NCBI GenBank assembly: GCA_002077045.2 | Contig: KZ111152.1 | Coordinates: 588,253-652,252 of the forward strand | Length of the DNA: 64,000 nt | Source: Rachicladosporium sp. CCFEE 5018 | Taxonomy: Eukaryota; Ascomycota; Dothideomycetes; Cladosporiales; Cladosporiaceae | Direction of reading: 5' to 3' | Shown here: one piece after another, positions 17,468 through 26,457 of the stretch | Numbering within the stretch: the first letter of the stretch is position 1 | How the letters are laid out: each line of letters starts with the position of its first letter | Notes under the pieces: generated by a model | The model's database searches: none | The model's input: only the letters and a program-made list of their open reading frames with translations | Told to the model about the DNA's origin: nothing | Made by a program: the position numbers and the translations under genes

Positions 17468-20231
17468 GAGAGATTGTAGGCCGTCGATCTGCTTCATTCT
17501 TGTCCGCCATCTTGAGCGTGAGTGCCACTGAATTTCTTCCGTCCTACTCAAAAGTGCCTGCAAGGTCAGTGTCTCGGTGTAGGATGGACGAAGAGGGGAG
17601 AAAGTAGAAAGGAACAATTCGACAACTTATTCCAATCTTTGTATAGCGTGACTTTACGAAGGGCGCAATGTCGACGCAGTGCCGATGCGTGACCATTTAC
17701 GATCGCAAATACTTGACATCCAAAGTCACAGTGACAAGATTACTCACGCATGTGATGGTCGTGGTATATTCTAAGCCTACGCTACGCGAGAAGTGAGGTG
17801 ACTCCCCCCACATTCATGCCAAGACATTCTTTGGTCTGCGATTTCGTCTGGATATATGTATTGCCTGCGGCGGTGAAGCACGCGAGCTCTGCGACCTGTT
17901 GCTTGATAGCAAGGGACCAGGAAAGGCGACCTGGCGTGCGGGACAGATGGTGAAAAAAAGTCCGTCATAGCAGCTAAGCCATGAAAGCTCTCCAGCTCCT
18001 CAGCTCGGTAGCGCTCTGCAACACTCGCGGTTCTCCGTGCCACCAAGGTCAGAAGCCATCTGCAGTGTGGGACCTGTTCAGACATTTGCTCTCCGCGAGA
18101 CTCATTCGCTGGTGATGGACGCCGGACCCACTACTCTCCGCCCAACCGGCGACCTGGCTACGACACCGTACCTGCATTGGCATCCCGGGTTGCGCAATGC
18201 CAGATGCAACGTCGTGACACCGGCAACATCAAGCGCACACATGCGCCATGAGCGGACTGTCTTTGTGCAATGCTACACAGCCGGCTTAAAGCTCCGATGT
18301 GCCACACGGTGGAACGTGACATTCGCCGACTGAGGCATCGGTGGTGTGGCTAGAATAGTTGGAGGAAGAGAGGAAGCCCAGAGGCTAGTGCGGATGTGTC
18401 TCATGAGGGTGATTGATCTGGAAGCTTGCCCTGTCTTACCGTGCCGCGGAAGTGGTGCCTGTGCATAAAAGGTCGGGTCGATCGCCATGTAACGCAACGG
18501 CGCCTGTCGACAGCCGTTGACCAGCGCCACGGCGATGATCCAGTCATATAAGGCACATGGGCGAGGTATGCCGGGCAAGCCACTGACATGAACGGAGATG
18601 CTCGCTCGGCGCATAGCTACAGACATGGCGGTCAGTCGGTAATAATGTTGAGAGTGCGTTGGCGATTCACCATCATGAAGACGGCGCTCATAGTATCGTC
18701 ACACGACCGGGGTTGTCCGTGCGTGATCTGTTCTGGTGTAACAGCTAGCTGCGCCTTGAGCAGCTTCTCCATGATGATAAGTTCCATGGGGATGATCTTC
18801 GAGGGTGAATTGCTGCTTAGCGTTCACCCGGGAGAGATGAACGCGCGTGGTACATCACGGCATCGCCATAGGATACGTAGCTCCTTGTGAGTGCCGCATA
18901 AATGCTTAATTTCCAAGCAAAGCATTCTGTATCAGCTATCGTAAGCACACAAGATCTTCGTGACCGAGCCGCACGACTCGGGCACGTTGCCGGACAATAC
19001 CTCGAACAACCACGTAACGTTACCCATCGCATCTCACCAGAGTCCCAGGGACCAGGTCGCTGCAGGCGCGAGTCAATCGGTGGTAGCAGCCTGCGAACTA
19101 AAGCACAGCGCGGCGGACGCCTGCATGGTGCCCTGGACCGTTGCGCAAGCTTAGGTGTGGCTGCAGGTGATCTCTGCAAAGAACAAGGTCGGTGGAATTG
19201 TGGTCTCAGGGCCGGTACGCAGGGAAAGCTGTCAATGCGCGTGCCTCTTGATGCTGCACGACCGGAATTGGACTTCTTCGACTTCATGTCCTTGTTGAGC
19301 GCCTTGTGCAGCACGATGGTTCATGGAATGCGAAGGTGATGGGTGTGTTACGCAAGACTCCAGATCAGCGCAACGCGATCATGCTTTTAACGCCATCTCT
19401 ACGACGTTGCAGTGCAGTGGGCTGCTAGCAGCTTCGTGAAGGTGTAGGAGCGCTTTGTGAGCAGTCATATCTCTGTCTCTGCCACAATGGTGTAGGTGAT
19501 CATGGGAGATGCCATTGGCGCGGCAGTTGGCAAGACGGCTCCAAGGCGGCTCGTGGCGTTATGCAAGGCTCCCGGTTGGGTGGTCGCTGTCGAGCCATCT
19601 GATCGATACGATCTCAATCATCTCGTCACGATCCGCCGGATGGGGTACATGCAATCAGCCGGGCAGGCCTCGTAGATGCAATTGATGAGTTTGGCCTACT
19701 TTGAGCATGATGAATGGTAAGCGGCACAGAGATGCGATGAAGTGTATGACAAGGCCTGTTCTTTCTGCCAAAACCCGGCTTCTGTGCAGCGGATCTCTCC
19801 GCAGATCGCCCCCCCTGCCATCTCACGCCGTTAACGTCGACGCGCAGCTTCTGGAAAAAGACATCGTTCGAAGAGGCACTTCCCGCCCGCACACCATCGC
19901 TCGAAGGGGTCATCTATCTGGCCCTACCGCAAGCATTAAGCCAGCATTAGATCGCAACCCACTTCCGCGGCGGCGGGATCGCAGAAGCCACGCCCGGCTT
20001 AGTCTCAGATGGCTGACGATGAGAGAGAAAAGGGCCAGCGTGTCGCATCGTCTGCAGCCCTCCATGGTACCACTGAGTCTTGCCTTGTTGCTGCTTTCTA
20101 TCACTATCTCCTCTCCTTTCAGAGGCTTGTGTGTCAGGCCTGTCACTGGCTGAGAGCCTGGTGGTGGCATAAGAAAGGCATCTTCCTCATCTGTGCTCTG
20201 CTATTTCCTTCCTCATCTCGTTACTGCGCAG
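17468..20231. other. Long largely non-coding region, shared with 61717-64000
   Basis: No confident gene is visible in 2.8 kb. The part up to about 19742 aligns to copy B2. Identity is uneven: roughly 80% with many indels at 17640-18280, higher at 18280-18960, and about 98% at 19003-19742 (about 16 differences seen). Open frames on either strand are mostly broken by indels between the copies. The exception is the 117-codon frame at 18273-18626, listed separately. Confidence 0.5.
18273..18626 (-). CDS. Conserved 117-codon open frame of unknown function
   Basis: An ATG-started frame with identical start, stop and length exists in both B copies (here and 62538-62891). The first 46 residues are identical. 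The remainder differs at about 16 positions, and most nucleotide changes alter the amino acid. That pattern argues against purifying selection on a protein, so this could be conserved non-coding DNA that happens to be open. No family is recognised and no signal peptide or motif is evident. Confidence 0.2.
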   Translation of the reverse strand: MSVAMRRASISVHVSGLPGIPRPCALYDWIIAVALVNGCRQAPLRYMAIDPTFYAQAPLPRHGKTGQASRSITLMRHIRTSLWASSLPPTILATPPMPQSANVTFHRVAHRSFKPAV

Positions 20232-20581
20232 TATATAGACTCGGTGGGCTCTCTATCACCCGACCTAACTTCAGTACATCGGGAAGCTTCACTCGTTCAC
20301 AATCATCTCGACATTGCTATCGCTACTCGACTTCACTGTCGCGACTCGATCTTACATAGTAAGACTACTTCGGCATCTGGCTCCTCCTTTCAGGCTTCTT
20401 GACCCAGCCATCTACATCACGGTCCTGATCTTCATTGTAAGCTAGGCCTTGCGGAAGCTACGACACAGCAGATCCAGCAGAACCTTCGACCGAGCTCCAT
20501 TGTGGCCGAGACAGGCACTTTCAGTACGTACAAGCTCGAGATCGCTGCGCACCACCAAGGCCTGCCGCTAATACTATGCAG
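20232..20581 (+). promoter_or_regulatory. TATA box and 5'-UTR intron of small zinc protein gene
   Basis: TATATA at 20232-20237 is followed by about 290 bp without an ATG. A canonical intron at 20524-20581 (GTACGT, CTAATAC branch, GCAG) ends five bases before the ATG at 20587. A longer alternative donor, GTAAGC, is at 20437. Confidence 0.45.
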
Positions 20582-20586
20582 TCGCG

Positions 20587-20844
20587 ATGGCAAAGCCAGG
20601 TGAATGCCAGCACACCTTCAAAACAATAAAGTCGAACACGACGATAGTACTTTGGAATTGTAATCGATGCCATTCAGGGCCGCATTGGATCATCTTCGAG
20701 TGCACGGAGTGCAAGTACAAGGCGTGCAAGGGTTGCTCAGAGAAGCGTGAGGCAGGCCGACTCCTTCACTTGTGGGCGGCAGCACTGACATGGATCAGAC
20801 CAGATCATACGGCAGGCAACCTGATTACACGATGTGAAGATTAG
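20587..20844 (+). CDS. Small cysteine-rich zinc-binding protein
   Basis: 85 residues. The N-terminal 55 hold C-Q-H, then W-N-C-x-x-C, SGPHWIIFEC, C-K-Y-K-A-C and C-x-x-C, an arrangement fitting two zinc sites. Short proteins with a W.C..C..GPHW.I.EC..C pattern are widespread in filamentous ascomycetes, from memory, and have no established function. The last 30 residues are less regular, and a C-terminal intron cannot be excluded. No second copy lies in the window. Confidence 0.6.
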   Translation: MAKPGECQHTFKTIKSNTTIVLWNCNRCHSGPHWIIFECTECKYKACKGCSEKREAGRLLHLWAAALTWIRPDHTAGNLITRCED

Positions 20845-21359
20845 CGTCTCGCGATCTAATGGCCGGCGAAGCCATTATCCCACGGCATATCGTCGAATGC
20901 GCAACTTCGACTTGACATTGTTACCTCAGGCGTCATTTTTCATGGATCATAGCGTTACGTCTTAGCGAGGAGTCCGGCGGAGTGAGCGAGGGCGCATTCA
21001 GTGGGCAACGTCCCTGCAAGGTGCATACACGGCCGGTGGGCGGCATGGAGGTCTCGGGCTGGTGCGGCGTTCAGGCGACATTTATGCAATGGAAAGACGG
21101 ACTTGTCCGCGAGGACGGAGGAAGCGGACGTTGAAAGTGAGCGTTCAGCGGTACGTGGAACTTGTAATGCACAGTCGATCATCAAATCATCGTCAACTTC
21201 GCTGCCCACTCGCCGATCTCGCCATAGTCTTCGTGATGCATCATATGAGTCTTGATTCTCAACCCGCTTCCTTTCTAACAAGATTTCCGTCCCCGATTCA
21301 GTCCCGTCAACCTCTCACAGATACTTGGTCATTCAATTCGGGCAATTCTAGCGCCGAGA
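20845..21359. other. Intergenic region
   Basis: Nothing recognisable. It contains only unsupported open frames between the two small zinc-protein genes, which are convergent. Confidence 0.4.
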
Positions 21360-21482
21360 TCAGTCCTGGGAATCAATCGGATGGTCATGACTTCTGTGGC
21401 GTTGACTTACCGCTCCGCAAGAGCTGCATGTCTTCGACCCACCGGCGATCGTGGCCGAGCACTTCGGGCAAGTAGAATGCAT
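21360..21482 (-). CDS. Very small zinc-ribbon protein
   Basis: MHSTCPKCSATIAGGSKTC is followed by SSCGA: two CxxC knuckles 13 residues apart, the smallest form of a zinc ribbon. Immediately after SSCGA the DNA reads GTAAGT. A 45-bp intron (21366-21410, ending CCCAG) would splice to GAC TGA. Because 45 is a multiple of three, spliced and unspliced messages end at the same TGA and give 25 or 40 residues. Only the motif supports it. It lies just upstream of, and divergent from, the kinase gene at 21956. Confidence 0.4.
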   Translation of the reverse strand: MHSTCPKCSATIAGGSKTCSSCGAVSQRHRSHDHPIDSQD

Positions 21483-21955
21483 CTTGAAGATTGAGATATT
21501 GAGCGGTGTGACGTAGCGGGTGCTGATATGATTGCGGGAGATCTGTTGATGCTCTTGCAAATATTTCTACTCCAATGGCTGTTCGAGGCGAGTCTGATGG
21601 AGGAGAAGATGGAAAGAGTAAGTTCAAGGAGGAAGCTGGGAGAGGAAGCAGCTCCTTCTAGCTTCCATGCAGCTAACAATGCCAGCTCACCGCAAGTAGC
21701 TTACTATGCACTCAAGCACTTCACGTCGCCTGACAGATTCGTGCGCGTGTCTGTAATTCGGTAATATATGTGCTAGTGTTTTACAGCAAGTCGAACTGCT
21801 CCGATGTTCTGAGAGTCAAAGCTTTTACTTGGCGTTCGAGAAGTGATTGAATGTTGTGACTTCGAGGCAGCTCCCTGCTGAGATAGCAGTCATACTCTGC
21901 CCAGGTCATTCCATCTTAAGTTCATGGTTCTGCTCCCGCTATCTGCCTGCATGTG
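21483..21955. other. Intergenic region upstream of kinase gene
   Basis: Presumed promoter and leader of the kinase at 21956 and of the divergent zinc-ribbon frame. No further gene is seen. Confidence 0.4.
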
Positions 21956-23335
21956 ATGCTCATATTGGCCGCGGCAAGAGCAGCCACTCGTCGACATGGC
22001 GGCGCCCATCTCGTGGGACGAGCAAACAAGAAACGCGGCATACAGACGGCAACGGTGACAGATGGAGCAATACAGCAGTTGGCCTCGAAGCCATTACATG
22101 CATTGACACTAGCAGACCTCTGTAGTCACGGACGTCCGCCTTTGTCCACAGAGCAATTGCTCAAGAGCGCCAACTTCACGCTCAGCATTCTACCATCGCG
22201 TCTAGCACACCGCATACAGAGCCTCAGAGCTTTGCCCTACATCGTAGTTGCGAACCCGAACGTGTCGCAGATCCACAACAATTATGTCCACAGTCTCAGT
22301 ACGCTCTTGCCATACGCCGAGCGCCACATCGAGACCCTGCAGGATGAGATCAAATTCACAGAAGTCATGGCGGATTTGGTAGAGACGCACAGCAATACGA
22401 TCGCGGTGCTGGCAAGAGGATTCCTGGAGGCAAGGAAGTACATCAGTGCGGAGCAGATTACGCGGTTCTTGGACGAGCATCTGAGAGCCAGGATCGGCAC
22501 AAGATTGATCGCCGAGCAGCACATTGCGTTGCACTTCTCTTCGAAGGCTCACGCTGAATTCTCGGATCATCACGAGACGACCGAGCAATCATCCTACATT
22601 GGTGTCATTGACACTGCACTGAAGCCTGCAGAGATCATCCGAAGGTGTGAAGCTACCGTGGGCGAGATCTGCGAGCTGAAGTACGGCGTCAGGCCGACTG
22701 TGGTTTTGAGCGGCGATCCCGAGACGACGATTGCGCATATTCCAATGCACCTGGAGTACATCTTGACAGAGCTGCTGAAGAACTCCTTCCGTGCTACGAT
22801 CGAGGCTGGAATGGAGAAGGAGCCGATTGACATCACCATTGCGCCGGCGCCAGAGAACGAGGACTGGCGTGCCGAGCAGAAGCGTGCTATGGAGAAGGGC
22901 AGCTCCGCAATCAATGGCGTCGCCCATCACGACACCAGCACGGCAGACGCTACGTCGAACACGAAGCTCCCGCCGGGTGCCAGTGCAAACATACAGCCAC
23001 TGGATTGTAGCTCACCGGGCGTCACAATCCGCATACGAGACCGAGGCGGTGGAATCAGCCCCGAGAATCACACGAAGCTGTGGGAGTATGGCTTCACTAC
23101 TTTCAACGAAGACGAAATCAATGATAAGACATCCGGCACCGACGCTGGGCCTTCGGCACTCGACATGCTCTCTGCTGGCGCAGCAGGTGGCAGTAGTCTA
23201 GCTGGCCTAGGCTATGGACTACCTCTTGGACGAGCGTATGCCGAGTACTTTGGCGGTGGCATTGCCGTCCAAAGTCTGTTTGGTTGGGGTACTGATGTGT
23301 TCCTCAGCTTGAGAGGCGTTGGTAAGATCAGCTGA
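21956..23335 (+). CDS. Mitochondrial pyruvate/branched-chain dehydrogenase kinase
   Basis: 459 residues from the ATG at 21956; the codon before it is GTG. These GHKL-fold kinases phosphorylate the E1-alpha subunit of the matrix pyruvate or branched-chain 2-oxoacid dehydrogenase complex and switch it off. The N-terminus (AAARAATRRHGG) is a presequence. The helical domain includes RFLDEHLRARIGTRLIAEQH. The ATP site shows N-box ELLKNSFRATIE (about 270), G1 RDRGGGIS (about 360) and G2 GLGYGLPLGRAYAEYFGG (about 420). A low-complexity insert at about 310-345 (AINGVAHHDTSTADATSN) separates N and G1 boxes. It is closest to yeast Pkp1/Pkp2; which of the two is not decided. Intronless. Confidence 0.9.
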   Translation: MLILAAARAATRRHGGAHLVGRANKKRGIQTATVTDGAIQQLASKPLHALTLADLCSHGRPPLSTEQLLKSANFTLSILPSRLAHRIQSLRALPYIVVANPNVSQIHNNYVHSLSTLLPYAERHIETLQDEIKFTEVMADLVETHSNTIAVLARGFLEARKYISAEQITRFLDEHLRARIGTRLIAEQHIALHFSSKAHAEFSDHHETTEQSSYIGVIDTALKPAEIIRRCEATVGEICELKYGVRPTVVLSGDPETTIAHIPMHLEYILTELLKNSFRATIEAGMEKEPIDITIAPAPENEDWRAEQKRAMEKGSSAINGVAHHDTSTADATSNTKLPPGASANIQPLDCSSPGVTIRIRDRGGGISPENHTKLWEYGFTTFNEDEINDKTSGTDAGPSALDMLSAGAAGGSSLAGLGYGLPLGRAYAEYFGGGIAVQSLFGWGTDVFLSLRGVGKIS

Positions 23336-23667
23336 GGGTGTCGACTGAGTCTCCCCTAGTTATTCTTTGCAGTCATTGGAGATGGACATGTGTCCAATGT
23401 ACTGAACAGCAGGACCCGGTTATTTGAGACCGGCCCAGACTCTAGCACGTGAAGTGCGGCGGCTAAAGCTCGCGTGACCTTGGACCCCCGCATCTTGCAG
23501 GGTAGTGCGGCTTGCACCTGCCTTGATCTACTTCAAGCTCTTGTCTGGCGAGATCTGACCGCAGCATTGGCGCCGAGACATAACCTCATCGACTCAAGGT
23601 AGGCGATAAGCGTCCCCAAGATACGGATCTTACGATTTAGCGGCTGACCTTGATAGACGCATAAGGA
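23336..23667. other. Intergenic region
   Basis: 332 bp without a gene. It holds the 3' end of the kinase transcript and the promoter of the next gene; no motif stands out. Confidence 0.4.
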
Positions 23668-24495
23668 ATGGACAATCTGATGCGACGATTACGACTTGGT
23701 GGAAAGGATCCATCTCAGAGTGATCGCAATGATAGCATGTCGTCACCCTCGACATTATCAAACGAGAAGACGACTACATCACCGCTGCTCGCGCTACCGC
23801 CCGAATTGCGGAATGCCGTCTATGAGCGCCTGGCCGATATCACTCCTTTGACTCTAGTCATTTCGAAGAAACGCCGGCCTAAGCAAAGTAGTGCTGTACC
23901 GGGACTTCTGCTGGTATGCAAGCAGATGTTTCGAGAGTATCAGCCTGTCCTGCTCGCCAACGCTCCTATCACATTCGACATTGCAAAGTTCGACTTCACC
24001 GCACTCGTGATCAAGCTTGAAGCGCTGTCAGAAGACAGTGTAAACGCATTGGCAGCGAATGAGCAGCTCTGCATCATACTGGCAATGTCACATACTCTCC
24101 GTCCGGCTGAGATAGAGGGCTTAGCGAGATGGCTTGGGTACAAGCAAGGCATCTACTCAGTTACCACACCAGCTTCGACCTCACTTCAGCGGTATCCTGC
24201 CCACACGTTGAGGTTCAATTACAACGCTATTGTCGACCCACCGCGATCTCTCGCCAGCGCGCAGAACACGAAGGTCGCTCTGGTCACTGCTCTGCTGCGT
24301 CAGCTGGCTCGGCTCGGAGGACGCTCGTCCAAGAGCGAAGAGCGACAACGTATGATGCGAGATCTGGCTCGATGCAAAGATGCATTGATGGGCGTGCATC
24401 GGACGGCGGAGGAGCACGAGAGCGAGATTGGAGGGCTTGCCGCAGCGCCGCCGAGAGCTTTCTCGGGTGTGCAGTGGACGCCGCAGTATCGATAG
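23668..24495 (+). CDS. F-box-like / 2EXR-type fungal protein
   Basis: 275 residues. After a Ser/Thr-rich N-terminus it has LLALPPELRNAVYERL at about residues 40-55. This is the LPxELRxxIY-type helix shared by many F-box-like proteins of filamentous fungi, followed by LLLVCKQMFREYQPVL. Such proteins often bind Skp1 as SCF adaptors, but many are unassigned. No substrate-binding repeat is visible; the C-terminal half is helical (ALVTALLRQLARLGG). Function unknown. Confidence 0.65.
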   Translation: MDNLMRRLRLGGKDPSQSDRNDSMSSPSTLSNEKTTTSPLLALPPELRNAVYERLADITPLTLVISKKRRPKQSSAVPGLLLVCKQMFREYQPVLLANAPITFDIAKFDFTALVIKLEALSEDSVNALAANEQLCIILAMSHTLRPAEIEGLARWLGYKQGIYSVTTPASTSLQRYPAHTLRFNYNAIVDPPRSLASAQNTKVALVTALLRQLARLGGRSSKSEERQRMMRDLARCKDALMGVHRTAEEHESEIGGLAAAPPRAFSGVQWTPQYR

Positions 24496-24992
24496 TGAAT
24501 ATCTTGGTCGCAAGATCAGTCGCAAATACAATCCAGCCACTATGGACATGTCAAAATCTTCAATGCCATCCCATGTGTCACTAATCTCGTTGTCAATGCT
24601 CAATGCTCTGCGCTCGTGCCGCCATTTAGATGGATCACACGCGAACTTGACACGCAAGTGGGGCAAGAGCGAACGTGACCATTGCACTCTAGACGGAAGG
24701 CGCAGAATTGTAAGTGAAGTATCCGAGTATCTATCCACGTAGGGCCACCGGGAGAGTGGCTCTATCGCATTTCACGCTTCTGTATCATCGCGATCGTGTC
24801 CGATTTGTCTCGAAGTCACAGCGCCAAAATTGCGTTCTCAATCGCGTCGCCGCCGTCGTCGCCATCTGCAGAACCGCGTCATCATCCCACCCAGCCTTCG
24901 CCCACCGACTCGAACCGAACGTACGATTGAGAAGCGAGATAGTCCGTCACGCAGTCGTCTGCACTGTGTATCTGTGCAACACCAACCGCAGA
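24496..24992. other. Intergenic region / 5' leader of Whi5-like gene
   Basis: The Whi5-like frame is open back to 24714 but lacks an ATG before 24993, so this stretch is taken as promoter and leader. Confidence 0.4.
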
Positions 24993-26222
24993 ATGTCGAC
25001 CGCTACCTACCCACCACGCACTCCCACCACGACAATAACGCAGACCCGCGCAAAGCCTGCGACAGGCGTGTCCCCGCAGGCGACGCGTAGCCTGCACGCA
25101 CCCGGGTACCAGCACTCGCTGTCGTCCGCTCCTGCCTCGCAAGAGTCTATCACAAGTAATGGGAGCACGAGAAGTAGTGTTGTGCAGCGACTGCAGACGA
25201 GTAGCAGTAACGTGTCGCAGCTCACCGACTACACCGACTTCACGTCGCCTGCGTCGAGTCGGCCCAGCTATGAGGAGTATGGGGGGATGAACATTGATGT
25301 GCAGTCGGGCGACCATCGTGTAAGGACGCCAGAAGTACAGGTGGTGAAGGAGGATGTGCACTTGGCAAGTCCGATGAATGTTGCTTCGCCTCTTACAAAT
25401 GGTACGAAGAGAACTGCAAGTGGACATGTCAAGAATGCACCAAGTGTAACGCACACACCCCTCGGTATCATTCCTCGTGGCGGTCGCTCACGAGCCGAAT
25501 CGATGTCGTCCACTGGCAGCAGAGCAGGCGAGCTGGCGGCAAGCCTGAAGACGCGTCTCGGCTATGCGATGGTCAAAGTCCAACATGGTCTTGAACACAA
25601 GACGTTCGCCGAGGTAGAGCGCATCGCTGCACCCAAGACGTCTCCCAACAGGTACAGCATGCCTAACCTTGACTATGCACGAAGACCAGTGAGCAGTGGT
25701 CTGAGCAATGGCACCGCTAGACTCTCGATCTACAGTCCGGATGCTCAACGCATACCATACGACGACACTGCACCGCCACCTTCAAAACGCCACTCTGCTT
25801 CGTTCGCTGCCCTCGCCCCTGGCTTCTCGCACCAGCAGTCTTATCCTTACGACCCGTCACCACGTCTTCAGCCTGCTCCGGATCTCAAGCCCACCAACGG
25901 CTTCCACGCGTACTCTTCTCAACAGTACTCCATGTCTCCTCCCTCAACACCTCATACTCGTCCAGAACGGCCGCGCCCTTTACGAACGGACACACAGACT
26001 GCCGAAGCTGAACGCGATGCACTCCAGGCTCTGTTTCAGCTCGGCTCGCCACACACGAGTCAGATCTCGCGACAGCATGCAAGTCAGGAAAGCTCTGCGC
26101 ACGGCTCACCGTTGAGAATGGAGCACCCGACGCCGAGACGTGTTACATTTGCAAGGAGTGAAAGTGGAAGTGGGGAGGGAAGTGAGGGAGGGAGTGCTGG
26201 TGACATTGGGCGGGCCTTTTGA
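24993..26222 (+). CDS. Whi5/Nrm1-family G1/S transcriptional repressor
   Basis: 409 residues from the ATG at 24993 (MSTATYPPRTP). Nearly all is Ser/Pro/Thr-rich and disordered. The key element is LKTRLGYAMVKVQHGLEH with KTFAEVE following, at about residues 183-206. It matches the short motif by which Whi5, Nrm1 and their relatives bind SBF/MBF transcription factors. Many S/T-P sites (for example TPRTP-like and SPPSTP) are possible CDK targets, fitting known control of Whi5 by Cln-Cdk1. A second short hydrophobic patch, ALQALFQLGSP, lies near 355. Likely nuclear. Intronless. Confidence 0.7.
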   Translation: MSTATYPPRTPTTTITQTRAKPATGVSPQATRSLHAPGYQHSLSSAPASQESITSNGSTRSSVVQRLQTSSSNVSQLTDYTDFTSPASSRPSYEEYGGMNIDVQSGDHRVRTPEVQVVKEDVHLASPMNVASPLTNGTKRTASGHVKNAPSVTHTPLGIIPRGGRSRAESMSSTGSRAGELAASLKTRLGYAMVKVQHGLEHKTFAEVERIAAPKTSPNRYSMPNLDYARRPVSSGLSNGTARLSIYSPDAQRIPYDDTAPPPSKRHSASFAALAPGFSHQQSYPYDPSPRLQPAPDLKPTNGFHAYSSQQYSMSPPSTPHTRPERPRPLRTDTQTAEAERDALQALFQLGSPHTSQISRQHASQESSAHGSPLRMEHPTPRRVTFARSESGSGEGSEGGSAGDIGRAF

Positions 26223-26457
26223 TGCGAGATAAGACGCTGGCCGAGTGGCATGAAAGCTGAAAGCCTGCCCTTCTCCACTATGATGATGACGGCGTTGTTG
26301 GATTAATCTACTCTGTACATAGAGTCTTGCGCTGCATTGGCGCGCGCTTGGAAGGTGTTGTACATAACTTGAGAAATTATAACTTCTCGATTCCTTCGCT
26401 CTGACTACAGTGTCCGATGAGGTCGAGCTACATTACCAACCTCGAAAGACCTGACTT

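Larger units (their letters stand above)
6910..19742. repeat. Duplicated block B1 (direct partner 51760-64000)
   Basis: Six genes and their spacers recur in the same order and orientation from about 51760 to the window end. Left-edge homology begins at about 6910/51760 (CTAATACCCACAAATCC in both), about 180 bp after the peptidase gene. The right end of the match is cut by the window edge at a point equal to about 19742 in this copy. Coding pairs look 90-98% identical by eye, with scattered small indels in spacers. Confidence 0.9.

Noticed and set aside
16883..17617. Longer GNAT start at 17617 or 17497
   Set aside because: 17617 is TTG; the ATG at 17497 is absent in copy 2. The ATG at 17467 is shared.
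18817..19314. 165-codon reverse frame with KALNKDMKSKKSNSGRAASRG start
   Set aside because: Opens from GTG, preceded by an in-frame stop, and a 1-nt indel between the two copies at about 19229 breaks the frame.
20009..20402. Open frames in the leader of the small zinc-protein gene
   Set aside because: They overlap the TATA box and leader region and show no protein features.
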